Origin: UBA8199 sp964507045
GTDB taxonomy: Bacteria; Verrucomicrobiota; Verrucomicrobiia; Limisphaerales; UBA8199
Assembly (NCBI GenBank): GCA_964507045.1
Contig: CAZDOO010000016.1
Span: 1 to 64,000 of the forward strand
Direction: 5' to 3'
DNA length: 64,000 nt
Of the stretch, positions 57,127 through 64,000 are shown piece after piece (position 1 is the first letter of the stretch; the number at the start of each line of letters is the position of its first letter). The translations under genes were made by a program, and so were the position numbers. Below the pieces are notes generated by a model that made no database searches, was not told the origin of the DNA, and saw nothing but the letters and a program-made list of their open reading frames with translations.

Positions 57127-59280
57127 GTGGAATCTGGCACGCCACCACTGCTGCCGCTGCTGAAGCAATACTTCGGCTTCCGGTCCTTTCGCCCGCTGCA
57201 GGAGGAGATCATCCGCGACGCGCTGGCAGGCAAGGACGTGTTCGCACTGCTGCCGACCGGCGGCGGGAAGTCACTTTGCTTCCAGTTGCCGGCCATGGCG
57301 CGGGCGGGGCTGACGGTGGTGGTGTCGCCGCTAATCGCGCTGATGAAGGACCAGGTGGATGCGTTGCAGGCCAGCGGGGTGCCGGCGACCTTCCTCAACT
57401 CGTCGCTGGCCGCGGGGGAATCCCGGGCGCGGTTGCGCGGGCTGCACCACGGGGAGTTTCGGCTGCTCTACGTCGCGCCGGAACGGCTGATGTTGTCGGG
57501 ATGCCTGGCCGACTTGCAGCGGTGGGGGGTCAACCTGCTGGCCGTTGACGAGGCGCATTGCATCAGCGAATGGGGGCATGATTTCCGGCCGGAATACCGC
57601 CAGCTTGCCGAGTTGCGCCAACTGTTCCCGGCGGTGCCGATGATGGCGCTGACAGCGACGGCCACGGAGCGGGTCCGCCAAGACATCGTGATGCTGCTCA
57701 AGCTGCGCGAGCCGAGCTGCTATGTGGCCAGCTTTAACCGCCCGAACCTGACCTACCGGGTGTTCGCGAAGCACAAGCCCTACGAGCAGTTGCTGAAGTT
57801 CCTGCGCGGGCGGCCCGGCGACAGCGGCATCGTCTATTGCCAGTCGCGCAAGACCTCTGAGAGCGTCGCCCGACGGCTGGAAGCGGACGGCGTGAAGGCC
57901 AAGCCCTACCACGCGGGACTCACCGCCAAAGAGCGCACAGAACATCAGGAGCTCTTCCTGCGGGACGAAGCGCGGGTGGTTTGCGCGACGATCGCCTTTG
58001 GCATGGGCATCAACAAGCCGAATGTGCGCTTTGTGGTGCACTACGATTTGCCGAAGAACATCGAAGGGTATTATCAGGAAACGGGCCGCGCCGGCCGGGA
58101 TGGGCTGCCGAGCGAATGCGTGCTGCTGTTCAGCGCCGGGGACGTGATGAAGCAGACGAAGTTCATTGACGAGAAGCCTAACCCGAAGGAGCGGAATATC
58201 GCGCACGAGCAACTGAGGCAGATGGTCCATTACGCCGAGTCGGGCGGCTGCCGCCGCAGGGAGCTGCTGGGCTACTTCGGCGAGCAGTCGGCGGCCGAAA
58301 GCTGCGGCAGCTGCGACAACTGCCTCTCGCCGCGGGACACCTATGACGGCACGGTGCCGGCGCAAAAGTTCCTGTCGTGCATCTACCGCATTCGGCAGCA
58401 GAGCGGGATCGAGTTTGGCATGAACCAGATTGTCGCGGTGCTGACGGGCGCCGATACGGAGGGCATCCGCAAGTGGGGCCATGAAAAGCTCTCGACCTAC
58501 GGCATCGGCGGAGAATACAGCCAGCCCGAGTGGAAGGCTGTTGGGCGGGAGCTGATCCGGCTGGGGCTGGTGCGGCAGGCGGCGCTGGACAAGTTCGGCG
58601 TGTTGGGGCTCACGGAGGAGGGCCTGGCGGTGCTCAAGCAGCGCAAACCGGTCCTCTTAACCCGCCCTGTCAGCGCGCCCAAACCCCAGGAACACCGGGC
58701 CGGGGAGATCGCCTGCGACGAGCTGCTGTTCGAGCGGCTGGTGCGGTTGCGCAAGCAGTTGGCTGATGAACGGGTCGTGCCGCCGCATATTCTGTTCTCG
58801 GATGTGACGCTGCGGCAGATGGCGCGCGATTATCCTGCGAACGAGCGCGAACTGGCGCGAATCAGCGGCATGAGCACGCGCAAGTTGCAGGAGTTCGGGC
58901 GGGTGTGCCTGGCGGTGATCGCCGGCCACCTGGCAACCCAGCCGCGGCAGATATTCGCGGACACTTCTTTCGAGGAGCCGGCGGCGCGGCCGGCGCGGAA
59001 GCCGCCCGGCGCCGCCGCCAGCGACGATAGGCCTTACGACGTTGAGTTGTTTGAACGGCTGCGGGCAGTGCGCCGGCAACTGGCCGAAGGCCGCAGCCTG
59101 CCGGCTTACATGATTCTTTACGACTCAGCCCTGCGTGAGATGGCGCGCGCCTGTCCGCAGAACGAAGCAGAGCTTGCCGCGATCTTCCGCGTGGGCGCAA
59201 AGCGGGCGGGCGATTTCGGGGAGCGGTTTCTGGCTGAGATCCGAAACCACGCGCAGAGCAAGCCCCTGCCGTCCGGCTAA
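57127..59280 (+). CDS. recQ: RecQ-family DNA helicase with two HRDC domains
   Basis: A 717-residue helicase. Start is GTG 57127. Motif I LLPTGGGKSL (42-50), motif II VDEAHCISEWGHDFRPEY (DEAH 141-144), motif III LTATAT, motif V-VI CATIAFGMGINKPNVR and QETGRAGRDGLPS. The zinc site is CRRRELLGYFGE ... CGSCDNC. The RQC winged helix follows (about 410-510). Two HRDC-like units end the protein (ELLFERLVRLRKQLADERVV and ELFERLRAVRRQLAEGRSLP, about 535-605 and 640-710), one more than in E. coli RecQ. It unwinds DNA in recombinational repair and stalled-fork processing. Confidence 0.96.
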   Translation: MESGTPPLLPLLKQYFGFRSFRPLQEEIIRDALAGKDVFALLPTGGGKSLCFQLPAMARAGLTVVVSPLIALMKDQVDALQASGVPATFLNSSLAAGESRARLRGLHHGEFRLLYVAPERLMLSGCLADLQRWGVNLLAVDEAHCISEWGHDFRPEYRQLAELRQLFPAVPMMALTATATERVRQDIVMLLKLREPSCYVASFNRPNLTYRVFAKHKPYEQLLKFLRGRPGDSGIVYCQSRKTSESVARRLEADGVKAKPYHAGLTAKERTEHQELFLRDEARVVCATIAFGMGINKPNVRFVVHYDLPKNIEGYYQETGRAGRDGLPSECVLLFSAGDVMKQTKFIDEKPNPKERNIAHEQLRQMVHYAESGGCRRRELLGYFGEQSAAESCGSCDNCLSPRDTYDGTVPAQKFLSCIYRIRQQSGIEFGMNQIVAVLTGADTEGIRKWGHEKLSTYGIGGEYSQPEWKAVGRELIRLGLVRQAALDKFGVLGLTEEGLAVLKQRKPVLLTRPVSAPKPQEHRAGEIACDELLFERLVRLRKQLADERVVPPHILFSDVTLRQMARDYPANERELARISGMSTRKLQEFGRVCLAVIAGHLATQPRQIFADTSFEEPAARPARKPPGAAASDDRPYDVELFERLRAVRRQLAEGRSLPAYMILYDSALREMARACPQNEAELAAIFRVGAKRAGDFGERFLAEIRNHAQSKPLPSG

Positions 59281-59340
59281 AGGGCCGCGGCTCGATAGCA
59301 GGCAACCGCTTTTCTCAGCCAGTGCTCGTGCCGGGAGCGG

Positions 59341-59410
59341 CCTAGCGCCCACTCGTGCTTGCCCGGACGGTGGGTGCCGCCGCTTGCTTTAGCGGAAGGC
59401 GGTCGCTAGG
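59341..59410. repeat. Short inverted repeat before the LptF/G gene
   Basis: CCTAGCG (59341-59347) and CGCTAGG (59404-59410) frame a GC-rich segment containing further short complementary pieces, 11 bases before the ATG at 59421. Too weak to assign a role. Confidence 0.35.
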
Positions 59411-59420
59411 CTGCGGCGGA

Positions 59421-60548
59421 ATGCGGCTGCTGGACAGGTATTTATTGCGCGAACTGCTGGTTCCCCTGGGCTTTTGCCTATGCGGGTTCCTGCTGTTCTG
59501 GATTGCGTCCGACCTGTTCGTAGAGCTGGGCAGCTTTCAGAAGAAGGGGATGGAGGCGGTGGACATCGTGGATTACTACCTGGCCATTCTGCCGGAGTTT
59601 CTCGTGCTGGTGCTGCCGATCGCGCTGTTGCTGGCGCTGCTCTATGCGCTGACCAACCACGCGCGGCATCAGGAGATCACCGCCATCCGCGCCGCGGGCG
59701 TGAGCATGTGGCGGCTGTCGCTGCCGTATCTTGGCATGGGATTGCTGGCAAGCCTGGCCATGTTTGCGGCAAACGAGTTCTGGGTGCCGCGGAGCGGCGC
59801 GCGGGTAAAGGCGATCCTGAAGCGGCATCAGGCTTCGAATCCGAACGAGCCCGGGCACGACGAATACCGGAACCTGTTCTTCGAGAACACGCGCGACGGC
59901 CGCCGCTGGCGCGTCGGCGTGTTCAACACCCGGACCGGCGAGATGATTGAGCCGGGGGTGTATCCCGCCGAGCGGGACGGCACCAAACCCTGGGAGCTGC
60001 GGGCGGAACGGGCGCGGCGGGTGGCTGGGATCTGGACCTTTTACAACGCGCTGGTGCTCAAGGAAACGGCGGACACCAACGCGCCGCCGGTGCCGACGCT
60101 GCGGACCAATGTGCTGGCCGTGCCGGAGTTTTCGGAGACGCTGGAGGAGATCAACAGCGAAATTAGAATCCGCGAGACTTTGACGCTGCGGGCGGCCAAG
60201 AAGGCGGACGTGCCGATCCGGGACATCCTCAACTACCTGCGCCTGCACCCGCAGCTCTCGCGGTCCGACTGGTACTGGCTGCAAACCAAGCTGCAGGGAC
60301 GGCTGGCGGCGCCCTGGACCTGCGTGGTGGTGGCGCTGGTGGCCATCCCCTTCGGGGCGGTTGGGGGGCGGCGCAATGTGTATGTGGGAGTGGCGAGCAG
60401 CATCATTATTTGTTTCGCCTATTTTGTTCTGCAGCAGGTGGGACTGGCGCTGGGAACCAGCGGGCGAATTGAACCGTGGCTGGCGGCGTGGTTTCCCAAC
60501 CTGTCGTTTGGCCTGGCAGGCTTGTGGCTGACCGCCCGGATTCGATGA
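59421..60548 (+). CDS. LptF/LptG-family permease
   Basis: A 375-residue permease. ATG 59421 opens with MRLLDRYLLRELLVPLGFCL, the family's first helix. Three N-terminal helices, a periplasmic beta-jellyroll-like domain (about 130-270) and three C-terminal helices (AAPWTCVVVALVAIPFGAVGG onward) fit the YjgP/YjgQ topology, and ALTNHARHQEITAIRAAGVS is the coupling-helix motif. It would extract LPS from the inner membrane with LptB, which is not in this window. Its stop overlaps the start of the histidine kinase (ATGA). Confidence 0.9.
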   Translation: MRLLDRYLLRELLVPLGFCLCGFLLFWIASDLFVELGSFQKKGMEAVDIVDYYLAILPEFLVLVLPIALLLALLYALTNHARHQEITAIRAAGVSMWRLSLPYLGMGLLASLAMFAANEFWVPRSGARVKAILKRHQASNPNEPGHDEYRNLFFENTRDGRRWRVGVFNTRTGEMIEPGVYPAERDGTKPWELRAERARRVAGIWTFYNALVLKETADTNAPPVPTLRTNVLAVPEFSETLEEINSEIRIRETLTLRAAKKADVPIRDILNYLRLHPQLSRSDWYWLQTKLQGRLAAPWTCVVVALVAIPFGAVGGRRNVYVGVASSIIICFAYFVLQQVGLALGTSGRIEPWLAAWFPNLSFGLAGLWLTARIR

Positions 60549-62272
60549 GTGACGAGCTGGCAGAACTGCGGGCGCGTTACGAGCGGCTGAACCTGCTCTA
60601 CGAGGTCGGCAACGTCCTGCATGCCACGCTGGATCCGCAGGAGGCGCTGCGGCTGATGCTGCACCAGGTCGTGCGCCAAATGCGCGCCGCCAGCGGCTCG
60701 GTGGCGCTCGTCAATCCAACCAATGGCCTGCTGGAAATCCAGGCCGCCGAGGGCCTGCCGTCGAACGCCGCCGAACTCAAGCTGCGCGTCGGCCAGGGCA
60801 TCACCGGCTGGGTGGCGCGCACGGGCCGGCCGGCGCGGGTGGGGGATGTGACGCGGGACCCGCGCTACGTGATGCTGCGGCCCGGGGTGCGCTCGGAACT
60901 GGCGGTGCCGCTGGAAGTCGGCGGCGAGGTGCGCGGGGTAATGAATGTGGATGCCGACCGGGCCGAGGCGTTCAGCGCCGGGGATCAGGAGTTGCTGGAA
61001 ACGCTGGCGGCACAGGCGGCGCGGGTGATCCACAACACCTGGCTCTATGAGCAGTTGCGGCTCAAGGCGCGGCTGTTCGAGTCCCTGGCCAGCGTTAGCC
61101 AGATCATCAACTCCACGCTCAACGTGGCGGATGTGCTGCGTGTCATCACCCGCGAGGCCTGCGCGCTCATGGGGGGCAAGATGTGTTCGCTGATGCTGCT
61201 GGACGAAAGCCGCGAGTGGCTCGAGTTGCGCGCCAGCCACGGGGCGGGCGAGGCCTACGTCAGCCGGCCGCGCCTGAGCGTCGAGGAGAGCCTGCTGGGG
61301 ATTGTGGTGCGGCGGAAGAAGCCGATGCAGGTGGAGAACGTGCAGCTGTCCAGCTTGTATCAGAGCGTGGAGGTGGCGCGGCGCGAAGGGCTGGCGGGAC
61401 TGCTCAGCGTGCCGCTGCTCTACGGCGGCCAGGCCATCGGCACGCTCAGCGTCTATACCGGCCAGCCCTGCGTCTTCTCGAACGAGGAGATCCGCATCCT
61501 GTCGGCCCTGGCGGAGTTGTCGGCCATCGCTATCGAGAAGGCGCGGCTCTACGAGCGCGTGGTGGATGTCGAAGAGCAGTTGCGGCAGAATGAAAAGCTG
61601 TCCGCGCTCGGCTTGCTAGCGGCCGAGGTGGCGCATGAGATTCGCAACCCGCTGACGGTGCTCAAGATGCTTTACCACTCGCTGGACCTGAAGTTCCCCG
61701 CCGGCGATCCGCGGGCCCAGGACGCGCTGAAAATCGGGGAGAAGATGGGGCAGTTGGACCGGACCGTGGAGCGGATTCTGGATCTGGTGCGCACCGGCGA
61801 GCCGGAGCTGGCGCCAGTGAACCTCGGCCACCTGATCGAGGAGTTGGGGCTGCTGGTCCGGCACAAACTCCGGCACCAGAACATTCAGTGGACGCAGAAG
61901 TTCGAGCCGGACCTGCCGCCGGTAACGGGCGCGGCGACACAACTGGAGCAGGCTTTTCTCAACCTGATTCTCAACGCGGTGGAGGCCATGCCCGAGGGCG
62001 GCGCGCTGACCATCACCGCGCGCTCGGTGCGGTTGCCGCGCGCCAGCCCCCGGGCAACTCATGTGGCGGTGGAGTTTCGCGACACCGGCCCGGGCATGAG
62101 CGAGGAGCAGCGGCAGCGCGCGTTCAGCTCGGTGCTCAGCACCACCAAAGCCAAAGGCACCGGGCTGGGTTTGGCGATCGTAGCCCGCGTCGTCGAGGCA
62201 CATCAGGGAAAGGTAAAGATCAAGTCGGGCCCTGGCCGCGGAACAACGGTCACCGTGTCTCTGCCGCTGTAG
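60545..62272 (+). CDS. GAF-domain sensor histidine kinase
   Basis: A 575-residue soluble kinase. Two GAF domains (about 20-170 and 180-345; FLAQAARVIHN-like ends ETLAAQAARVIHN and ALAELSAIAIEKA) precede the kinase core: H-box AAEVAHEIRNPLTVLKML (phospho-His), N-box NLILNAVEAMPEGG, G-boxes FRDTGPGMSEEQ and TKAKGTGLGLAIV. No membrane segment, so the signal is cytoplasmic. No response regulator gene is adjacent; the next gene is on the other strand. It is translationally coupled to the LptF/G permease, so it may sense the envelope state, but this is inference. Confidence 0.92.
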   Translation: MSDELAELRARYERLNLLYEVGNVLHATLDPQEALRLMLHQVVRQMRAASGSVALVNPTNGLLEIQAAEGLPSNAAELKLRVGQGITGWVARTGRPARVGDVTRDPRYVMLRPGVRSELAVPLEVGGEVRGVMNVDADRAEAFSAGDQELLETLAAQAARVIHNTWLYEQLRLKARLFESLASVSQIINSTLNVADVLRVITREACALMGGKMCSLMLLDESREWLELRASHGAGEAYVSRPRLSVEESLLGIVVRRKKPMQVENVQLSSLYQSVEVARREGLAGLLSVPLLYGGQAIGTLSVYTGQPCVFSNEEIRILSALAELSAIAIEKARLYERVVDVEEQLRQNEKLSALGLLAAEVAHEIRNPLTVLKMLYHSLDLKFPAGDPRAQDALKIGEKMGQLDRTVERILDLVRTGEPELAPVNLGHLIEELGLLVRHKLRHQNIQWTQKFEPDLPPVTGAATQLEQAFLNLILNAVEAMPEGGALTITARSVRLPRASPRATHVAVEFRDTGPGMSEEQRQRAFSSVLSTTKAKGTGLGLAIVARVVEAHQGKVKIKSGPGRGTTVTVSLPL

Positions 62273-62288
62273 CCTGGCAGGGCGAGCG

Positions 62289-62963
62289 CTATTCTGCCGG
62301 CGGGTAAAAGAACAGCCGCGCGTAACCGTACGCCAGCAGTTCGCCAATGACAATGCGCACCCCTTGACTGGAACGCCACCAGTGCTGCTCGTCGTAATCC
62401 TTCGCTGGAACGGCTATCACGCCGACCGTGCAGGCGCTTCCCAGCGCTTTCTCGTATAATAGCCGCGAGCGGCGCGCGTGCGGGCCCTGGGTGATCAGAT
62501 TAACCTTCGCAGGCGACATCTGATGTTCGCGCAGCCAGGTCCTCAAGCTGAGGGCCATGGCGTAGGTTCGGTCCCGTTGAGTCAGCGGGGTTGGCACCGC
62601 CTGGACGTCGTTGGTGCTCAAGCCGAGCTTCACCAGGGTGGCGGCACCCAGATGGGCGTAGTTCTTGTACTCGGACAAGGGCGCGCCCTGCAGCAACGGA
62701 ACGCCGGTGACAAAGAGCCGCGCATAGTGATTCTGCTTGAATTCGGCGATGGCCGCTTCAAGTGTGTCGTCTGACGCCCACCCCTCGACGACCAGCACAC
62801 CGCCCGGCGCGGGCTGAGTAACCGCCAGGAATGGGTAGGCCGCGCGGACCGCCATCAAGCCCAAAACGGCGCCAGTCACCGCCAGCAGGAGCCAGGCGCG
62901 CAGCGTCGGCACCCTGCATTGTCGCCGGCGAAGCAGCCCCCAATATGTCCGGTTCGGTTCCAT
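62289..62963 (-). CDS. YdcF/ElyC-like (DUF218) protein
   Basis: A 224-residue membrane-anchored protein. ATG 62963 precedes a short basic stretch and one helix (AWLLLAVTGAVLGLMAVRAAY). The DUF218 fold follows: GGVLVVEGWASDDTLEAAIA, RLFVTGVPLLQG, VNLITQGPHARRSRLLYEKA, all pieces of the family pattern. Family members are linked to envelope precursor or vitamin-related steps, without a settled reaction. The longer upstream frame (to 63110) overlaps the start of the Fur gene and is not used. Confidence 0.78.
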   Translation of the reverse strand: MEPNRTYWGLLRRRQCRVPTLRAWLLLAVTGAVLGLMAVRAAYPFLAVTQPAPGGVLVVEGWASDDTLEAAIAEFKQNHYARLFVTGVPLLQGAPLSEYKNYAHLGAATLVKLGLSTNDVQAVPTPLTQRDRTYAMALSLRTWLREHQMSPAKVNLITQGPHARRSRLLYEKALGSACTVGVIAVPAKDYDEQHWWRSSQGVRIVIGELLAYGYARLFFYPPAE

Positions 62964-63097
62964 AATCGTCTGGCTCAAGGCTGTCATATAGCTCAAGACT
63001 GGCTGCAGGTCGAGCCCGGCGCTCATGAAGCTTGTCAGATTCCCATTCCGGGGTGACGGCATTGACGAGATCCGGCGGACCACGTTAGACTGGGCGC

Positions 63098-63571
63098 ATG
63101 GCAGACGCAATGAACCGGTGCGCCCGGGAGCGATTCCTGGGCTTTTTGGCGCAGAAGGAGCTGCGTCTAACCGGGCCGCGGCGGGCGATCATCGAGGCGG
63201 TGTTCAGCACGCAGAAGCATTTCACGGCGGAGGAATTGCTCCGGTGGGCGCAGCGGCGGGATAAATCGGTGTCGCGCGCAACTGTCTATCGCACTCTGCC
63301 GCTGCTTACCGAAAGCGGTCTGGTCGGGGAGGTGGACTTCGGGGGAGACCACAAGTTCTACGATCCCAATTACGCCCAGCGCCCGCATCATAATCACATT
63401 ATCTGCCAGGACTGTGGCAAGATCGTCGAGTTTGAAAGCCAGCAGATCAAGCGCCTTGGCCATGAGATCAGCCGCCGTCTGGGTTTCTCCGCGCAGGCTC
63501 ATCGTCTGCAGATCATGGCGACCTGCGAGGAGTTCCGCAAGCTGGGCACCTGCTCGAAGAAGATCGGTTGA
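63098..63571 (+). CDS. fur: Ferric uptake regulator family protein
   Basis: A 157-residue Fur-type repressor. Winged helix: LRLTGPRRAIIEAVFSTQKHF, SVSRATVYRTLPLLTESGLV (recognition helix). The HHNHIICQDCGKIVEFE segment is the His-rich metal site with the first CxxC; a C-terminal pair CEEFRKLGTC completes a structural zinc site. HFTAEELLRWA and PHHNHIICQDCG agree well with Fur proper, more so than the copy at 17144. Divergent from the YdcF-like gene, with 134 bases between starts. The symbol is given with caution: Zur or PerR remain possible. Confidence 0.88.
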   Translation: MADAMNRCARERFLGFLAQKELRLTGPRRAIIEAVFSTQKHFTAEELLRWAQRRDKSVSRATVYRTLPLLTESGLVGEVDFGGDHKFYDPNYAQRPHHNHIICQDCGKIVEFESQQIKRLGHEISRRLGFSAQAHRLQIMATCEEFRKLGTCSKKIG

Positions 63572-63579
63572 AGCGCCGT

Positions 63580-64000
63580 TCAGGTCCTCGGCTTGGGCGG
63601 TCGGGGCGGAGGGCGTTTCGGCGGGGAAGGCTTTCGGATTTCTGCATCGAAGGTTCCCGCAACGAAGCTCTTATCCGCATCCGGCAGGCAGAGATAAATC
63701 CTGCCCGGCATCCGTCCGTTGGCGGCTTCGCCAAATGTGAGTTTAAGGGTGTAGCCGCTGTTGATATTCTCGGTAATGGGTTGCTGCTGCTCATCTTTCC
63801 AGCGCAAGACGACGCGCGGGGGGCGGGGGTGCGCGGGAGTAATCTCGATGGTTCTGCCGCTCAACTTCTCGCCCGGCCGCCAGTTCAGAAGCACAGTGAT
63901 TCCCAAGTCCGGAGGCCAGGTCGTTCCCTGGCGGAGTGATAGAGTGCCGCCTTGGATCGTGGTCCGCTCGCAGGCAAAACCGCTGCCGTGAATCCTGCCG
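63580..64000 (-). CDS. Hypothetical protein, 5' end beyond the window
   Basis: An open frame on the minus strand from the window edge to the stop at 63580, so the N-terminus is missing; a TTG inside (63906) is not needed as a start because the frame stays open to base 64000. The visible part (about 140 residues) has a strand-rich pattern: CERTTIQGGTLSLRQGTTWPPD, VLLNWRPGEKLSGRTIEITP, RIYLCLPDADKSFVAGTFDAEI, then a Pro/Lys/Arg-rich tail. It looks like a beta-sandwich domain. The family is not recognised. It converges on the Fur gene with 8 bases between stops. Confidence 0.6.
   Translation of the reverse strand, partial: GRIHGSGFACERTTIQGGTLSLRQGTTWPPDLGITVLLNWRPGEKLSGRTIEITPAHPRPPRVVLRWKDEQQQPITENINSGYTLKLTFGEAANGRMPGRIYLCLPDADKSFVAGTFDAEIRKPSPPKRPPPRPPKPRT

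Overview
The window is GC-rich chromosomal DNA from a member of the Verrucomicrobiota. This assignment is inferred, not proven. It rests on the gene families (Tat-exported Gfo/Idh/MocA oxidoreductase, sulfatase, SufBC, tandem amidohydrolases, DUF3857/transglutaminase protein), on weak or absent Shine-Dalgarno sequences, and on families of short inverted repeats and heptanucleotide repeats between and inside genes. No rRNA, tRNA, CRISPR array or transposase was seen.

Region 1 (1 to about 12050) is an integrated, plasmid-like mobile element. A tyrosine recombinase sits at its right edge (10652-11962, minus strand). A tightly overlapped replication operon (HTH protein, AEP-like primase, RepA-like hexameric helicase, zinc-ribbon protein; 7360-10605) and four orphan accessory genes read towards it. 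About half of this region is non-coding but highly structured: hairpins from 1250 to 2217, two look-alike long hairpin leaders ending exactly 10 nt before the start codons at 2228 and 4006, eleven different 14-20 bp palindromes between 4324 and 5225, three related hairpins at 5701-5988, a leader that can pair with the start codon at 7360, and a 43-bp composite motif present as an inverted pair at 5607-5649 and 10503-10545 around the replication genes. No family I know explains these structures, and they are the best candidates for something undescribed.

Region 2 (12416-36627) is ordinary chromosome: a lipoprotein; a membrane TPR protein carrying three in-frame heptamer-repeat insertions; a Fur-type regulator with sufB and sufC; an exported protein; a sulfatase; purB; a rhomboid protease; ApbE; a Gfo/Idh/MocA oxidoreductase; LolD and LolC/E; a Ycf46-like AAA ATPase; an ECF sigma factor with a small partner; lon coupled to a LolA-like protein; Hsp20; and two small proteins.

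Region 3 (37158-45718) is a plus-strand run of degradative enzymes. It holds four amidohydrolase-type domains in three genes, three of them without the usual HxH metal motif, then a phosphodiesterase-like protein and a membrane-anchored spermidine-synthase-like protein.

Region 4 (45845-64000) contains thrS followed by an inserted DUF3857/transglutaminase/DUF2569 gene and then a second, about 93% identical copy of the thrS 3' end, which marks an insertion event. After this come an isochorismatase-like hydrolase, an ACT protein, a glycoside-hydrolase-like exported protein, a four-PDZ DegP-type protease with a degenerate partner, recQ, an LptF/G permease coupled to a GAF histidine kinase, a YdcF-like protein, a second Fur protein, and a gene that runs off the right edge.

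Several dispersed repeats link the regions: a MITE-like element with ACCACAGATGGACACAGA ends (30990 and 45717), a 37-bp-arm hairpin element (36741 and 56705), and an inverted GAGCGTCC element (40113 and 51721).
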